Shown here piece after piece: positions 56,991-64,000 of a stretch of DNA of 64,000 nt. Position numbers and translations under genes: made by a program. Under the pieces are notes generated by a model. The model was given only the letters and a program-made list of their open reading frames with translations, searched no databases and was not told where the DNA came from. Location: assembly GCA_944381935.1 (NCBI GenBank), contig CALWMN010000009.1:1-64000 (forward strand), in the 5' to 3' direction. Position 1 is the first letter of the stretch; every line of letters starts with the position of its first letter. This DNA is from an uncultured Mediterraneibacter sp. (lineage in GTDB: Bacteria > Bacillota > Clostridia > Lachnospirales > Lachnospiraceae).

Positions 56991-57683
56991 ATGTTGAAAG
57001 AACAGTTGGAAGAGGTTGAAAGAAAGATACAGGCAGCATGTGACAGGGCAGGCCGCAGCCGTGATGAAGTGACTCTCATCGCAGTGAGCAAAACAAAACC
57101 CGTAGAGACCTTAAGAGAAGCATATGATCTTGGAGTGCGGGTATTCGGAGAGAATAAAGTGCAGGAACTGACAGAAAAATACGAAGCGCTTCCAGATGAT
57201 ATCCATTGGCATATGATCGGACATCTTCAGACAAATAAGGTGAAATACATCATCGACAAGGCAGAACTGATACATTCTGTAGATTCGCTGAAACTTGCCG
57301 GGATGATTGAAAAAGAGGCCGCAAAGCACGATATCATGGCGGATATCCTGGTGGAAGTCAATGTGGCAGAGGAAGAGAGTAAATTCGGGCTCAAAATGAA
57401 GGAAGTGATTCCATTTATTGAAGAAATCGCCCGTTATCCCCATATAAATGTCAGGGGGCTTATGACAATCGCTCCGTTTGTTGAAAATCCTGAGGACAAT
57501 CGTCCGATTTTCTCAGATTTACATAAATTATCTGTTGACATTAAGGATAAAAACATTGATAATGTTAATGTGAGCATACTTTCTATGGGGATGACCAATG
57601 ATTATGAGGTTGCGATCGAAGAGGGAGCGACGATGGTTCGTATCGGAACCGGAATTTTTGGTGCCAGAAACTATGCGGTTTGA
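56991..57683 (+). CDS. PLP homeostasis protein YggS/YlmE
   Basis: 230 residues. Barrel with PLP Lys in LIAVSKTKPVE, FGENKVQEL, HWHMIGHLQTNKVKYI, and MTNDYEVAIEEGATMVRIGTGIFG at the end. It buffers free pyridoxal phosphate. AGGAGG at 56978-56983 sets the ATG at 56991; the ORF from 56841 overlaps the HlyD-like gene. Conserved partner of sepF in Firmicutes. Confidence 0.94.
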   Translation: MLKEQLEEVERKIQAACDRAGRSRDEVTLIAVSKTKPVETLREAYDLGVRVFGENKVQELTEKYEALPDDIHWHMIGHLQTNKVKYIIDKAELIHSVDSLKLAGMIEKEAAKHDIMADILVEVNVAEEESKFGLKMKEVIPFIEEIARYPHINVRGLMTIAPFVENPEDNRPIFSDLHKLSVDIKDKNIDNVNVSILSMGMTNDYEVAIEEGATMVRIGTGIFGARNYAV

Positions 57684-57769
57684 CTATGTTCAATTTGCAT
57701 GTACTGGAACAGAAAGTATGGGAGAATAAAGTTGTGCCGGTGACGTGCACAAGATAGGAGTGTAATAAA

Positions 57770-58309
57770 ATGGGTGTGTTTGATAAATTTCTCGACATCA
57801 TGAAATTGAATGATGATGATTATGATGACGATTTCTATGATGATGACGAGTACTACGAGGACGACTATGAGGAAAAACCCCGTCGTTCACTCTTTGGCAA
57901 GAAAAGCAGCAAGGAACAGTCTTACGACGATTTTGATATGGAGGAAGAGAAGTCTTTCCAGCCGGCTGCCAGCAATAAGGTGACGCCGATGCGTCAGCCG
58001 ACGGCAAAAAGAGGCGGCAATATGGAGGTCTGTGTTGTCAAACCGACCTCGGTGGATGATTCCAGGGAGATTACGGAGACGCTTCTTGCAGGGCGTACTG
58101 TAATCCTGAACCTGGAAGGAATGGATCTTGAAATAGCACAGAGAATTATCGATTTTGTTTCTGGTGCGGCTTACGCTATCAGTGGTAACCTTCAGAAGAT
58201 CTCAAACTATATTTTCCTTGTCACACCAACAAATGTTGATATTTCCGGCGATCTTCAGGATCTCCTCGGAGGGTCTATGGAGAATCCCAGTGTGAGAAGC
58301 AGATATTAG
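57770..58309 (+). CDS. sepF: Cell division protein SepF
   Basis: 179 residues. An N-terminal amphipathic helix (MGVFDKFLDIMKL) anchors it to the membrane. A very acidic stretch (about 14-34, mostly Asp/Glu with Tyr) and a linker lead to the SepF core (about 88-168: VCVVKPTSVDDSREITETLLAGRTVILNLEGMDLEIAQRIIDFVSGAAYAI in outline). SepF tethers FtsZ to the membrane and shapes septa. AGGAG 11 bases before the ATG is slightly distant. Between yggS and ylmH as in Bacillus. Confidence 0.92.
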   Translation: MGVFDKFLDIMKLNDDDYDDDFYDDDEYYEDDYEEKPRRSLFGKKSSKEQSYDDFDMEEEKSFQPAASNKVTPMRQPTAKRGGNMEVCVVKPTSVDDSREITETLLAGRTVILNLEGMDLEIAQRIIDFVSGAAYAISGNLQKISNYIFLVTPTNVDISGDLQDLLGGSMENPSVRSRY

Positions 58310-58319
58310 AAATACGGCC

Positions 58320-59117
58320 ATGAAAGAGAAGTATGAGAAAGAAGAGAAACTTCTGGAGAAACGCCTGATTGAGCTGTCCAGGCTTTCTTATCAGCGGGAA
58401 ATTATTACATATACAGATTTTCTTAATCTGAGTGAACTGAATATTTTACATACCCTGCCAAAAGATTTGTTATATTCCAGATATGTCTCTTTTGGCGGGT
58501 ATAGTTTGGCAGAGCGTCAGATGGCGGCATTTATCCCTGATGCTCTTTATTTGCGTTGCGGGAAAGGGGAGTTTTCACCTGCAGAGACCGGATATCCCTT
58601 TACGGCCTTGAAAATTCAACCCGTCCACGGCAAGTTTGCCGAGGATCTTACACACAGGGATTATCTCGGCGCTGTTTTAAGCCTCGGAATTGATCGGGCA
58701 AAGACGGGCGACATCCTCGTGTCGGGGAAAGAGGCGGTTCTTTTTGTCCACAATGACATGGCAGATTATATCCAGGAAAAGCTTACCCGGGTGCGCCACA
58801 CTCAGGTTCGTATATCCTCTGTTCGGCCTGAGGACCTGGAGTATGAGCCGGTCTGCCAGGAGATAAAGGGCACAGTTGCCTCGGTGAGGCTGGATACGCT
58901 GCTTCCCCTGGCCTTTTCTTCTTCCCGCAGCAGGCTTTCTGGCCTTATTGAAGGGGCGAAGGTCTATGTGAACGGACGCCTTATCACAAGCAACGGATAT
59001 CAGATCAAAGAGGATGATGTAATTTCTGTGCGCGGAATGGGAAAATTCCGTTATAAAGGCACAGTGTCGCACACAAAGAAAAACAGGTTGTATGTGGTCA
59101 TACAGAAATATATTTAG
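58320..59117 (+). CDS. ylmH: YlmH-like RNA-binding S4-domain protein
   Basis: 265 residues. YlmH fold in the first 180 (FLNLSELNILHTLPKD, YSRYVSFGGYSLAERQMAAFIPD, LTHRDYLGAVLSLGIDRAKTGDILV). The S4 domain is about 188-250 (RLDTLLPLAFSSSRSRLSGLIEGAKVYVNGRLI in outline). YlmH of B. subtilis is a ribosome-associated quality control factor. A 10-base gap follows sepF. Confidence 0.93.
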   Translation: MKEKYEKEEKLLEKRLIELSRLSYQREIITYTDFLNLSELNILHTLPKDLLYSRYVSFGGYSLAERQMAAFIPDALYLRCGKGEFSPAETGYPFTALKIQPVHGKFAEDLTHRDYLGAVLSLGIDRAKTGDILVSGKEAVLFVHNDMADYIQEKLTRVRHTQVRISSVRPEDLEYEPVCQEIKGTVASVRLDTLLPLAFSSSRSRLSGLIEGAKVYVNGRLITSNGYQIKEDDVISVRGMGKFRYKGTVSHTKKNRLYVVIQKYI

Positions 59118-59131
59118 AGGATGGACGCAAT

Positions 59132-59662
59132 ATGAATATCAGCAGAACAATAAAAAGCTATCTTTTTGCCCTTCTTGGCTTTGCCATTGCAGTTGCCTTT
59201 GACCAGATTTCAAAACTGGCTGCGGTTATCTTCCTGAAAGGGAAACCGCCCTTTATTCTCATTGACGGAGTCTTCCAGTTTCTCTATCTGGAGAACCGGG
59301 GAGCGGCGTTCGGTATGATGCAGGACAGGCAGATTATTTTTATTATCGGGGCGGTTCTGATCACTATGATTGTGATACTTTTATATGGGAGGATCCCACA
59401 GGAAAGGAAATACCTTCCGCTGCGCATCTGTGCGGTGCTGCTTGTCTCGGGCGCTGTCGGCAATCTGATCGACCGAATCCGTCTGAATTATGTGATTGAT
59501 TTTCTGTATTTTAATCTTATTGATTTTCCGATCTTTAATGTTGCGGACTGCTATGTTGTGACAGCATGTTTCATGTTCGTTCTCCTGATCTTGTTTTATT
59601 ATAAGGAAGAGGATGATTTTCATTTTTTGAATTTCCGCCGCAAGGATGGGAAAGAGGAGTAA
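59132..59662 (+). CDS. lspA: Lipoprotein signal peptidase LspA
   Basis: 176 residues, four membrane helices. Catalytic motifs: ENRGAAFGM, GAVGNLIDRI (first Asp) and FNVADCYV (second Asp). Cleaves lipoprotein signal peptides at the diacylglyceryl Cys. A 12-base gap follows ylmH. Its usual neighbour rluD starts 12 bases on. Confidence 0.95.
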   Translation: MNISRTIKSYLFALLGFAIAVAFDQISKLAAVIFLKGKPPFILIDGVFQFLYLENRGAAFGMMQDRQIIFIIGAVLITMIVILLYGRIPQERKYLPLRICAVLLVSGAVGNLIDRIRLNYVIDFLYFNLIDFPIFNVADCYVVTACFMFVLLILFYYKEEDDFHFLNFRRKDGKEE

Positions 59663-59674
59663 CAGGACGGATGA

Positions 59675-60592
59675 ATGAAAATGGATGAGTTAAAATTAAA
59701 AGCAGATGTGTCCGGTGAGCGGATCGACCGGTTTCTGGCAGCGAACCTTGACGGAATCTCCCGTTCTTATATCCAGAAGCTTATAAAAGAAGGGCATATC
59801 ATGGTAGACGAAAATCCGGTTAAATCCAATTATAAAGTCTCTTCCGGGCAGGAGATTACGGTGATGGTACCTGAGCCGGAACAACTCGATATCACACCGG
59901 AAAATATTCCGCTGGATATTCTTTATGAGGACGAGGATATCCTGGTCGTCAACAAGCCGAAAGGAATGGTCGTACACCCTGCACCCGGTCACTACAGCCA
60001 TACGCTGGTCAACGCCGTACTCTATCATTGCGGCGGCAATCTGTCTGCCATCAACGGTGTGGTACGTCCGGGGATTGTCCATCGTATTGACAAAGATACG
60101 ACAGGATCTCTTCTGATCTGTAAGAATGACCATGCACATCAGGTCCTTGCAGAACAGCTAAAGGAACACTCCATTACCCGGCGGTACCATGCGGTCGTAT
60201 GCGGGAATTTCAAAGAAGAGAGCGGAACAGTGGACGCGCCGATCGGAAGGCATCCGACGGATCGGAAGAAAATGAGTACGCACGCTGCAAACGCCAGGAG
60301 GGCTGTGACGCACTACCGGGTTCTGGCACGTTTTGGTTCCTACACATATGTGGAGTGTGAACTGGAAACCGGACGGACCCACCAGATCCGTGTACACATG
60401 TCCAGTATCGGCCATCCGATACTGGGAGACACGATATACGGACCGGCAAAGGTACCGTTTCACCTGGAAGGGCAGACGCTCCATGCGAAAGTCTTAGGAA
60501 TCCGGCATCCCACAACCGGAGAATATATGGAGTTTGACGCTCCGTTGCCGAACTATTTTATTCAGCTTCTGGATAGACTTGGGAAACAGTAA
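59675..60592 (+). CDS. RluD-family 23S rRNA pseudouridine synthase
   Basis: 305 residues. S4 domain (FLAANLDGISRSYIQKLIKEGHIMVDENPV in outline) then the synthase domain with the catalytic Asp in VHRIDKDTTGSLLI and GRTHQIRVHMSSIGHPILGD. Positions modified are not deducible; in B. subtilis the YlyB-type neighbour of lspA is the counterpart. ATG 59675 or 59681 are both possible; AGGACGG is upstream. Confidence 0.92.
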   Translation: MKMDELKLKADVSGERIDRFLAANLDGISRSYIQKLIKEGHIMVDENPVKSNYKVSSGQEITVMVPEPEQLDITPENIPLDILYEDEDILVVNKPKGMVVHPAPGHYSHTLVNAVLYHCGGNLSAINGVVRPGIVHRIDKDTTGSLLICKNDHAHQVLAEQLKEHSITRRYHAVVCGNFKEESGTVDAPIGRHPTDRKKMSTHAANARRAVTHYRVLARFGSYTYVECELETGRTHQIRVHMSSIGHPILGDTIYGPAKVPFHLEGQTLHAKVLGIRHPTTGEYMEFDAPLPNYFIQLLDRLGKQ

Positions 60593-60600
60593 AAAGGTGA

Positions 60601-60628
60601 TTGTAATATCTGTTTTTTTTCGTTATAA
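60601..60628 (+). promoter_or_regulatory. Promoter of the cytidylate-kinase-like gene
   Basis: TTGTAA (60601-60606), 16-nt spacer, TATAAT (60623-60628). The preceding T-rich run (TTTTTTT, about 60612) after an AAACAG/CTGTTT hairpin could also end the rluD operon. Confidence 0.7.
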
Positions 60629-60710
60629 TAGTCATATAGGATGTGATTATGCACCTGCTTTTTATGCAAAATCACAATAATTGCTTAACGCAAAGGAGAG
60701 TGGACTTATT

Positions 60711-61358
60711 ATGAAAACAAATACGATTATTACCATTGCCCGTGAGTACGGAAGTGCAGGAAGAGAGATCGGTTACAAAATCGCGAAAGATTTTGGAATC
60801 AAGCTGTATGATAAAGAAATGCTCGCACGCGCTGCAAAGGAGAGCGGGATCTGTGAGGAGATATTTGAATCCCATGATGAGAAGCCGACAAACAGTTTCC
60901 TCTATTCTCTTGTGATGGATACTTATTCTATGGGATATAACGGGAACGCATATACGGATATGCCGATCAACCACAAGGTATTTCTTGCCCAGTTTGATGC
61001 GATTAAAAAAATCGCAGACGAAGGTCCATGTATCCTTGTCGGACGCTGCGCTGACTATGCCCTGGAATCCTATAAAAATGTCGTCTCTGTGTTTATCCAT
61101 GCAGATCTCGATGCAAGGATCCGCAGAATTGCACGCATCTATGATTTGACGGATGCAAAGGCGAAGGACATAATCCTTAAGACAGATAAGCAGCGCTCCA
61201 GCTACTATAACTATTACACGAATAAAAAGTGGTCGGAGGCTGACAGCTACGAGCTGTGCCTGAACAGTGCTCAGCTGGGGGTTGACGGCACAGCGGAATT
61301 GATTGAGAAATATGTGATGCTCAAAGAAAGCATTAAGAGAGAGGATCGGAAAATCTGA
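60711..61358 (+). CDS. Cytidylate kinase-like protein
   Basis: 215 residues. P-loop-type start TIAREYGSAGREIGYKIAKDFGI, LYDKEMLARAAKESGI, ILVGRCADYAL, VSVFIHADLDARIRRIARIY, and TDKQRSSYYNYYTNKKWSEADSYELCLNS. The Gly-rich nucleotide loop deviates from the classic GKS/T form. This is the Cmk2 family found in Clostridia, with unproven specificity. AAAGGAGAG (60691-60699) sets the start at ATG 60711, not 60681. Confidence 0.85.
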   Translation: MKTNTIITIAREYGSAGREIGYKIAKDFGIKLYDKEMLARAAKESGICEEIFESHDEKPTNSFLYSLVMDTYSMGYNGNAYTDMPINHKVFLAQFDAIKKIADEGPCILVGRCADYALESYKNVVSVFIHADLDARIRRIARIYDLTDAKAKDIILKTDKQRSSYYNYYTNKKWSEADSYELCLNSAQLGVDGTAELIEKYVMLKESIKREDRKI

Positions 61359-61396
61359 ATCACCGGAATGTGGCTTTTATCGCCGTTGCGGAAAAT

Positions 61397-61436
61397 GCCC
61401 CTCTGCATACATCAGCTATGCAGAGGGGCCTCTTTT
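61397..61436 (+). terminator. Strong terminator after the cytidylate-kinase-like gene
   Basis: 13-bp perfect stem GCCCCTCTGCATA (61397-61409)/TATGCAGAGGGGC (61417-61429) with a 7-nt loop, followed by CTCTTTTT. It lies between convergent genes and may block read-through in both directions. Confidence 0.92.
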
Positions 61437-61467
61437 TCCTCCGGGAGGCAAAGGAGCAAGAGCGGAC

Positions 61468-62202
61468 TTATCGTCTCCTGATGCAGCGCTCAGGCCATCC
61501 GGTAAGATTACCGCTTAAAATGGCATGGAACATTCTTTCCCGTGTCCCGGGATGCTCCCGGTTAAGCTGATGCAGCAATTCTTTTGCGTACTGCCTTTTC
61601 GTGTATCCGTCCACTGGGCACTTGCTTTTTACTACAGGGAGCCTATACTTATTTTTGAACCCGATTACATTCGCCTCATCGACAAACATGAGGGGACGGA
61701 TCACGGTCAGATCCATGCGGTCTAAATAAGTCTTCGGCGAGAAAGAGTGAAACCTGCCCTCAAAAATCAGAGAAAGCAACATGGTTTCTATAATATCGTC
61801 TTTGTGGTGTGCATAGGCTACTTTATTGCAGCCCATTTTCTTTACCTCCTGGTTGAGCGCCCCTTTCCGCATTTTGGCACAGAGCGAGCAGGGATTCGTT
61901 TCCCTGCGGATATGGAAAAGGATGTTGTAGATGTCAGAAGGCACAATGTTGTATGGGACCCCAAGATCCCTGCACAGATCTTGGACAGGAGACAGGTCAA
62001 AATCCTCAAACCCCAGATCCACTGTGACAGCACTGAGCTCAAATTTCCTGGGATAGAACCGCTTCAGCCCATGAAGGGCATGGAGCAGGGTGAGGCTGTC
62101 CTTCCCTCCGGAAATGCCGACCGCAATGTGGTCGCCCTCCTGTATCATGTCATATTCATCAACCGCTTTTCTAGTAAAACTTAGTAATCTCTGTAATTCC
62201 AT
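61468..62202 (-). CDS. TtcA-like tRNA thiolation ATPase (PP-loop)
   Basis: 244 residues. PP-loop SGGKDSLTLLHAL near residue 30, ETNPCSLCAKMRKGAL (C-x2-C for the [Fe-S] site), and AYAHHKDDIIETMLLSL. The family includes TtcA, which thiolates C32 of tRNAs. A third and later Cys (SKCPVDG) is present, as in the group. A minus-strand promoter at 62279-62307 drives it. The tRNA target is not certain without comparison. Confidence 0.86.
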   Translation of the reverse strand: MELQRLLSFTRKAVDEYDMIQEGDHIAVGISGGKDSLTLLHALHGLKRFYPRKFELSAVTVDLGFEDFDLSPVQDLCRDLGVPYNIVPSDIYNILFHIRRETNPCSLCAKMRKGALNQEVKKMGCNKVAYAHHKDDIIETMLLSLIFEGRFHSFSPKTYLDRMDLTVIRPLMFVDEANVIGFKNKYRLPVVKSKCPVDGYTKRQYAKELLHQLNREHPGTRERMFHAILSGNLTGWPERCIRRR

Positions 62203-62278
62203 TTCTGTATATCCCTTTCACTTTTTATCCCGACATAGTTTCAGAACGAAACCGGCTTTCAAACAGCACTATTTTAAT

Positions 62279-62307
62279 ATTATACCGGGCAGAATACACA
62301 AATACAA
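62279..62307 (-). promoter_or_regulatory. Promoter of the TtcA-like gene
   Basis: On the minus strand TTGTAT (plus 62302-62307), 17-nt spacer, TATAAT (plus 62279-62284). The divergent gene at 62391 has a weaker candidate, extended -10 TGATAAAAT at 62317-62325. Confidence 0.72.
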
Positions 62308-62390
62308 GAAAAAGTATGATAAAATAGAATTTAGGAAACCTATTGGCGGTCATCCTGATACCGCATAACCGGAAAGGAAACATAAAATAA

Positions 62391-64000
62391 ATGAAGCAGT
62401 TCAATTCTTTACATCTGTATGGGAGAGCAGAGAGCATACGCGACAAATTTCTGGAGGCACTGCCCGTTATCGCTTTTTTCCTTTTGACGTTTTATGCGGT
62501 TATCATTATGTTTGGTATGCAGTATACAATGGTTGTCTCCCTTGGCACACTTCTTTTCCAGGTCAATTATAAAAAGCAGCACAATTCCCGCAGCCTCCTG
62601 GCACTGATTTTACAGCAGCTTTTCCTTGCCGTGCTGGCATATATTGCAACACTGAATCTTTGCCTCAGTATCGGACTGAATCTGGTTGTACCGTTCTGGC
62701 TTATTTTTTCCAAGGCATCTTCCTTCAACCAGCTCGGATATTTCTCCAGCCTTATGACCTTTACCTTCCTGCAGTTTATGCATCTTGACGGGAAAGGATT
62801 TGCCGCACAGTTTCTGGCAATGGTTTTTTGCTGTGCAGCCTTTTATATGGCAGTCTTTCTCTGGTCCAGGTTAAGGAAGAAACCGGATACCGAGGGGACG
62901 GAGCAGAAGACAATGGAGCTTCTTGGCTGCATCCTGGAAAAATCGCTCAACGCAGAGAAAATCGATGAGGAGTTATCCCGCCTCTTTGACCTGCAAAGAT
63001 CACTTTATGCAGAGGCGTATCAGCTGAAGGGGAAAAAGCATATTGTGACAGCGGAAGGGAAGCTGAAGTACATGTTTGCCCTTCTGGTACAAAGGACGGT
63101 TTATATGGTCTCCGGACAGAGCCAGATCCTGCTCCCTAAGGATGAGGCAGAGCGAGAGCTGGCCATACAGCTTGCTGCATATATGAAGGAGGCAGGCACA
63201 AAAGACTTTATGCATGGAGAATTTGGGGAGCTGAAAAGAGAAGGGAAAAGGCTTCTGAAAATCTCGGAGAAAGGGAAAAGCGACTTCTGCCGCTCTGTCA
63301 CTAATTTTTTCAGGATGTATCTGCTGATCTTTTTCCAGCAGGGGTTTAAAGAAGAGGATATCGTGGATAAACGGTGGACAGTCCCGATCGACCGGCGTCT
63401 GAAAGACCATGTGATTTACCGGCTCAGGCCGGACACATTTGAAATGCGGTTCGCACTCCGCATGAGCGTTGTTCTGATTGTGGGAATGTCGTTTAATTTT
63501 TTCTTCCCGGAAAGCCATTCCTACTGGTTCGTGATGAACTCTTTTCTATTGTTAAGACCGATGTATGAAGACAGCAATTACCGCATGAAAACGCGGTTCC
63601 TCGGAACAGCGGCAGGGTCTTTGATCGTGACGGCAGTGCTGCCTTTTTGTGGCAGCCTTCCTGCCTATCTCATAATTGCAAGCGTTATGGTTGCCTGTAT
63701 GTACACCGCTACACCTGGAACAACCATACACGCCCTTTTCGTGACATGCTTTGCCCTGACCATGACAACGATGGCGGTAGGGCACGCCGCAGCGGCAGGG
63801 ATACTCCGCATGGCTTATGTAATGGCATCCGTGCTCTTTGTCCTGGTCATAAACAGATTTTTCTTTCCGACAAGCTTTAAGAGCCAGCTTAAATATAACC
63901 TCCAGCTCCTTTTCCATATGCATCACATGTATCTGCGTATCCTGGAGAACTCCCTGACAGGTCCGCTTGACTATTGGAGAGTCTGTGACGCACAGCTTCA
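62391..64000 (+). CDS. FUSC-family membrane protein, cut off by the window end
   Basis: Partial: 536 codons are open to the right edge with no stop. The N-terminal half has about six hydrophobic segments (residues 22-165: ALPVIAFFLLTFYAVIIMFG and so on), a soluble helical region (about 170-345), then a second bundle beginning RFALRMSVVLIVGMSFNFFF near 350. The repeated six-helix plus cytoplasmic-domain design is that of FUSC (fusaric acid resistance/aromatic acid exporter-like) proteins. GGAAAGGAAA (62371-62380) lies 10 bases before the ATG at 62391. Substrate unknown. Gene is divergent from the TtcA-like gene. Confidence 0.8.
   Translation, partial: MKQFNSLHLYGRAESIRDKFLEALPVIAFFLLTFYAVIIMFGMQYTMVVSLGTLLFQVNYKKQHNSRSLLALILQQLFLAVLAYIATLNLCLSIGLNLVVPFWLIFSKASSFNQLGYFSSLMTFTFLQFMHLDGKGFAAQFLAMVFCCAAFYMAVFLWSRLRKKPDTEGTEQKTMELLGCILEKSLNAEKIDEELSRLFDLQRSLYAEAYQLKGKKHIVTAEGKLKYMFALLVQRTVYMVSGQSQILLPKDEAERELAIQLAAYMKEAGTKDFMHGEFGELKREGKRLLKISEKGKSDFCRSVTNFFRMYLLIFFQQGFKEEDIVDKRWTVPIDRRLKDHVIYRLRPDTFEMRFALRMSVVLIVGMSFNFFFPESHSYWFVMNSFLLLRPMYEDSNYRMKTRFLGTAAGSLIVTAVLPFCGSLPAYLIIASVMVACMYTATPGTTIHALFVTCFALTMTTMAVGHAAAAGILRMAYVMASVLFVLVINRFFFPTSFKSQLKYNLQLLFHMHHMYLRILENSLTGPLDYWRVCDAQL

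Noticed and set aside
1-64000. tRNA or rRNA genes
   Set aside because: No cloverleaf-like segment or rRNA sequence was recognised by eye; a tRNA scan would be decisive.
1-64000. Insertion sequences or prophage
   Set aside because: No transposase, integrase or phage structural gene is seen; the truncated permease has no flanking inverted repeats that I can find.

Overview
The window looks like chromosome from a Gram-positive, spore-forming anaerobe of the class Clostridia, most likely a Lachnospiraceae-type gut bacterium. The evidence is the gene content (yqfC-yqfD-phoH-ybeY, a spoVB-like flippase, a BofC-like protein, mre-min-rodA, sepF-ylmH-lspA), strong AGGAGG ribosome binding sites, tightly packed same-strand operons, and TTGACA/TATAAT promoters with hairpin terminators. 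No rRNA, tRNA, CRISPR array, transposase or phage gene was seen. Nearly all genes are on the + strand; the exceptions are a surface protein, a DUF378 protein and a TtcA-like enzyme.

Region by region. 1-1992: a MarR regulator and a MATE pump, with a perfect palindrome over the promoter. 2090-12925: an accessory block holding an unrecognised charged protein, a GT2 glycosyltransferase, an OmpR-type response regulator, a histidine kinase with almost no extracellular loop, and two successive ABC ATPase/FtsX-type permease pairs. It resembles antimicrobial-peptide sensing and detoxification modules, but the glycosyltransferase coupled to the regulator is unusual. 13013-14560 (-): a secreted beta-helix-like surface protein with a sorting signal. 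14561-15183: a promoter-bearing, terminator-bearing stretch with no convincing gene, possibly a regulatory leader RNA for tandem RNHCP zinc-ribbon genes (15184-15974). 16013-24355: a mixed set (HD protein, ferredoxin-fused aldo/keto reductase, MarR+MATE, VanZ, Gfo/Idh oxidoreductase, NimA-like protein, membrane-anchored MerR regulator, Dabb protein, pyrimidine-nucleoside phosphorylase).

24424-29601: sporulation and RNA-maturation genes. 29682-32129: DUF896, 5-formyl-THF cyclo-ligase, DUF4250, miaB. 32828-38431: mutS-mutL-miaA. 38447-44457: a PLP lyase-like protein, two FAD enzymes, and the remnant of a sugar ABC transporter (one permease 5'-truncated, one intact, no ATPase or binding protein). 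44476-44716 holds three tandem 84-bp repeats.

44888-55181 is a long envelope and division cluster: radC, mreBCD, an enlarged class B PBP, minCDE, rodA, mgsA, dacF. It links lateral wall elongation (MreBCD, PBP2, RodA) with septum placement (Min). 55559-60592 is the ylm cluster: HlyD-like adaptor, yggS, sepF, ylmH, lspA, rluD. The window closes with a cytidylate-kinase-like gene, a TtcA-like enzyme on the opposite strand and a divergent FUSC-type membrane protein that runs off the end.

The points most worth follow-up are the GT2-two-component-double-ABC block, the candidate leader RNA at 14.8-15.1 kb, the 84-bp repeats, the MinE lacking its membrane-targeting helix, the roughly 220-residue insertion in PBP2 and the membrane-anchored MerR regulator. 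Family assignments rest on motif recognition by eye; no search was run.
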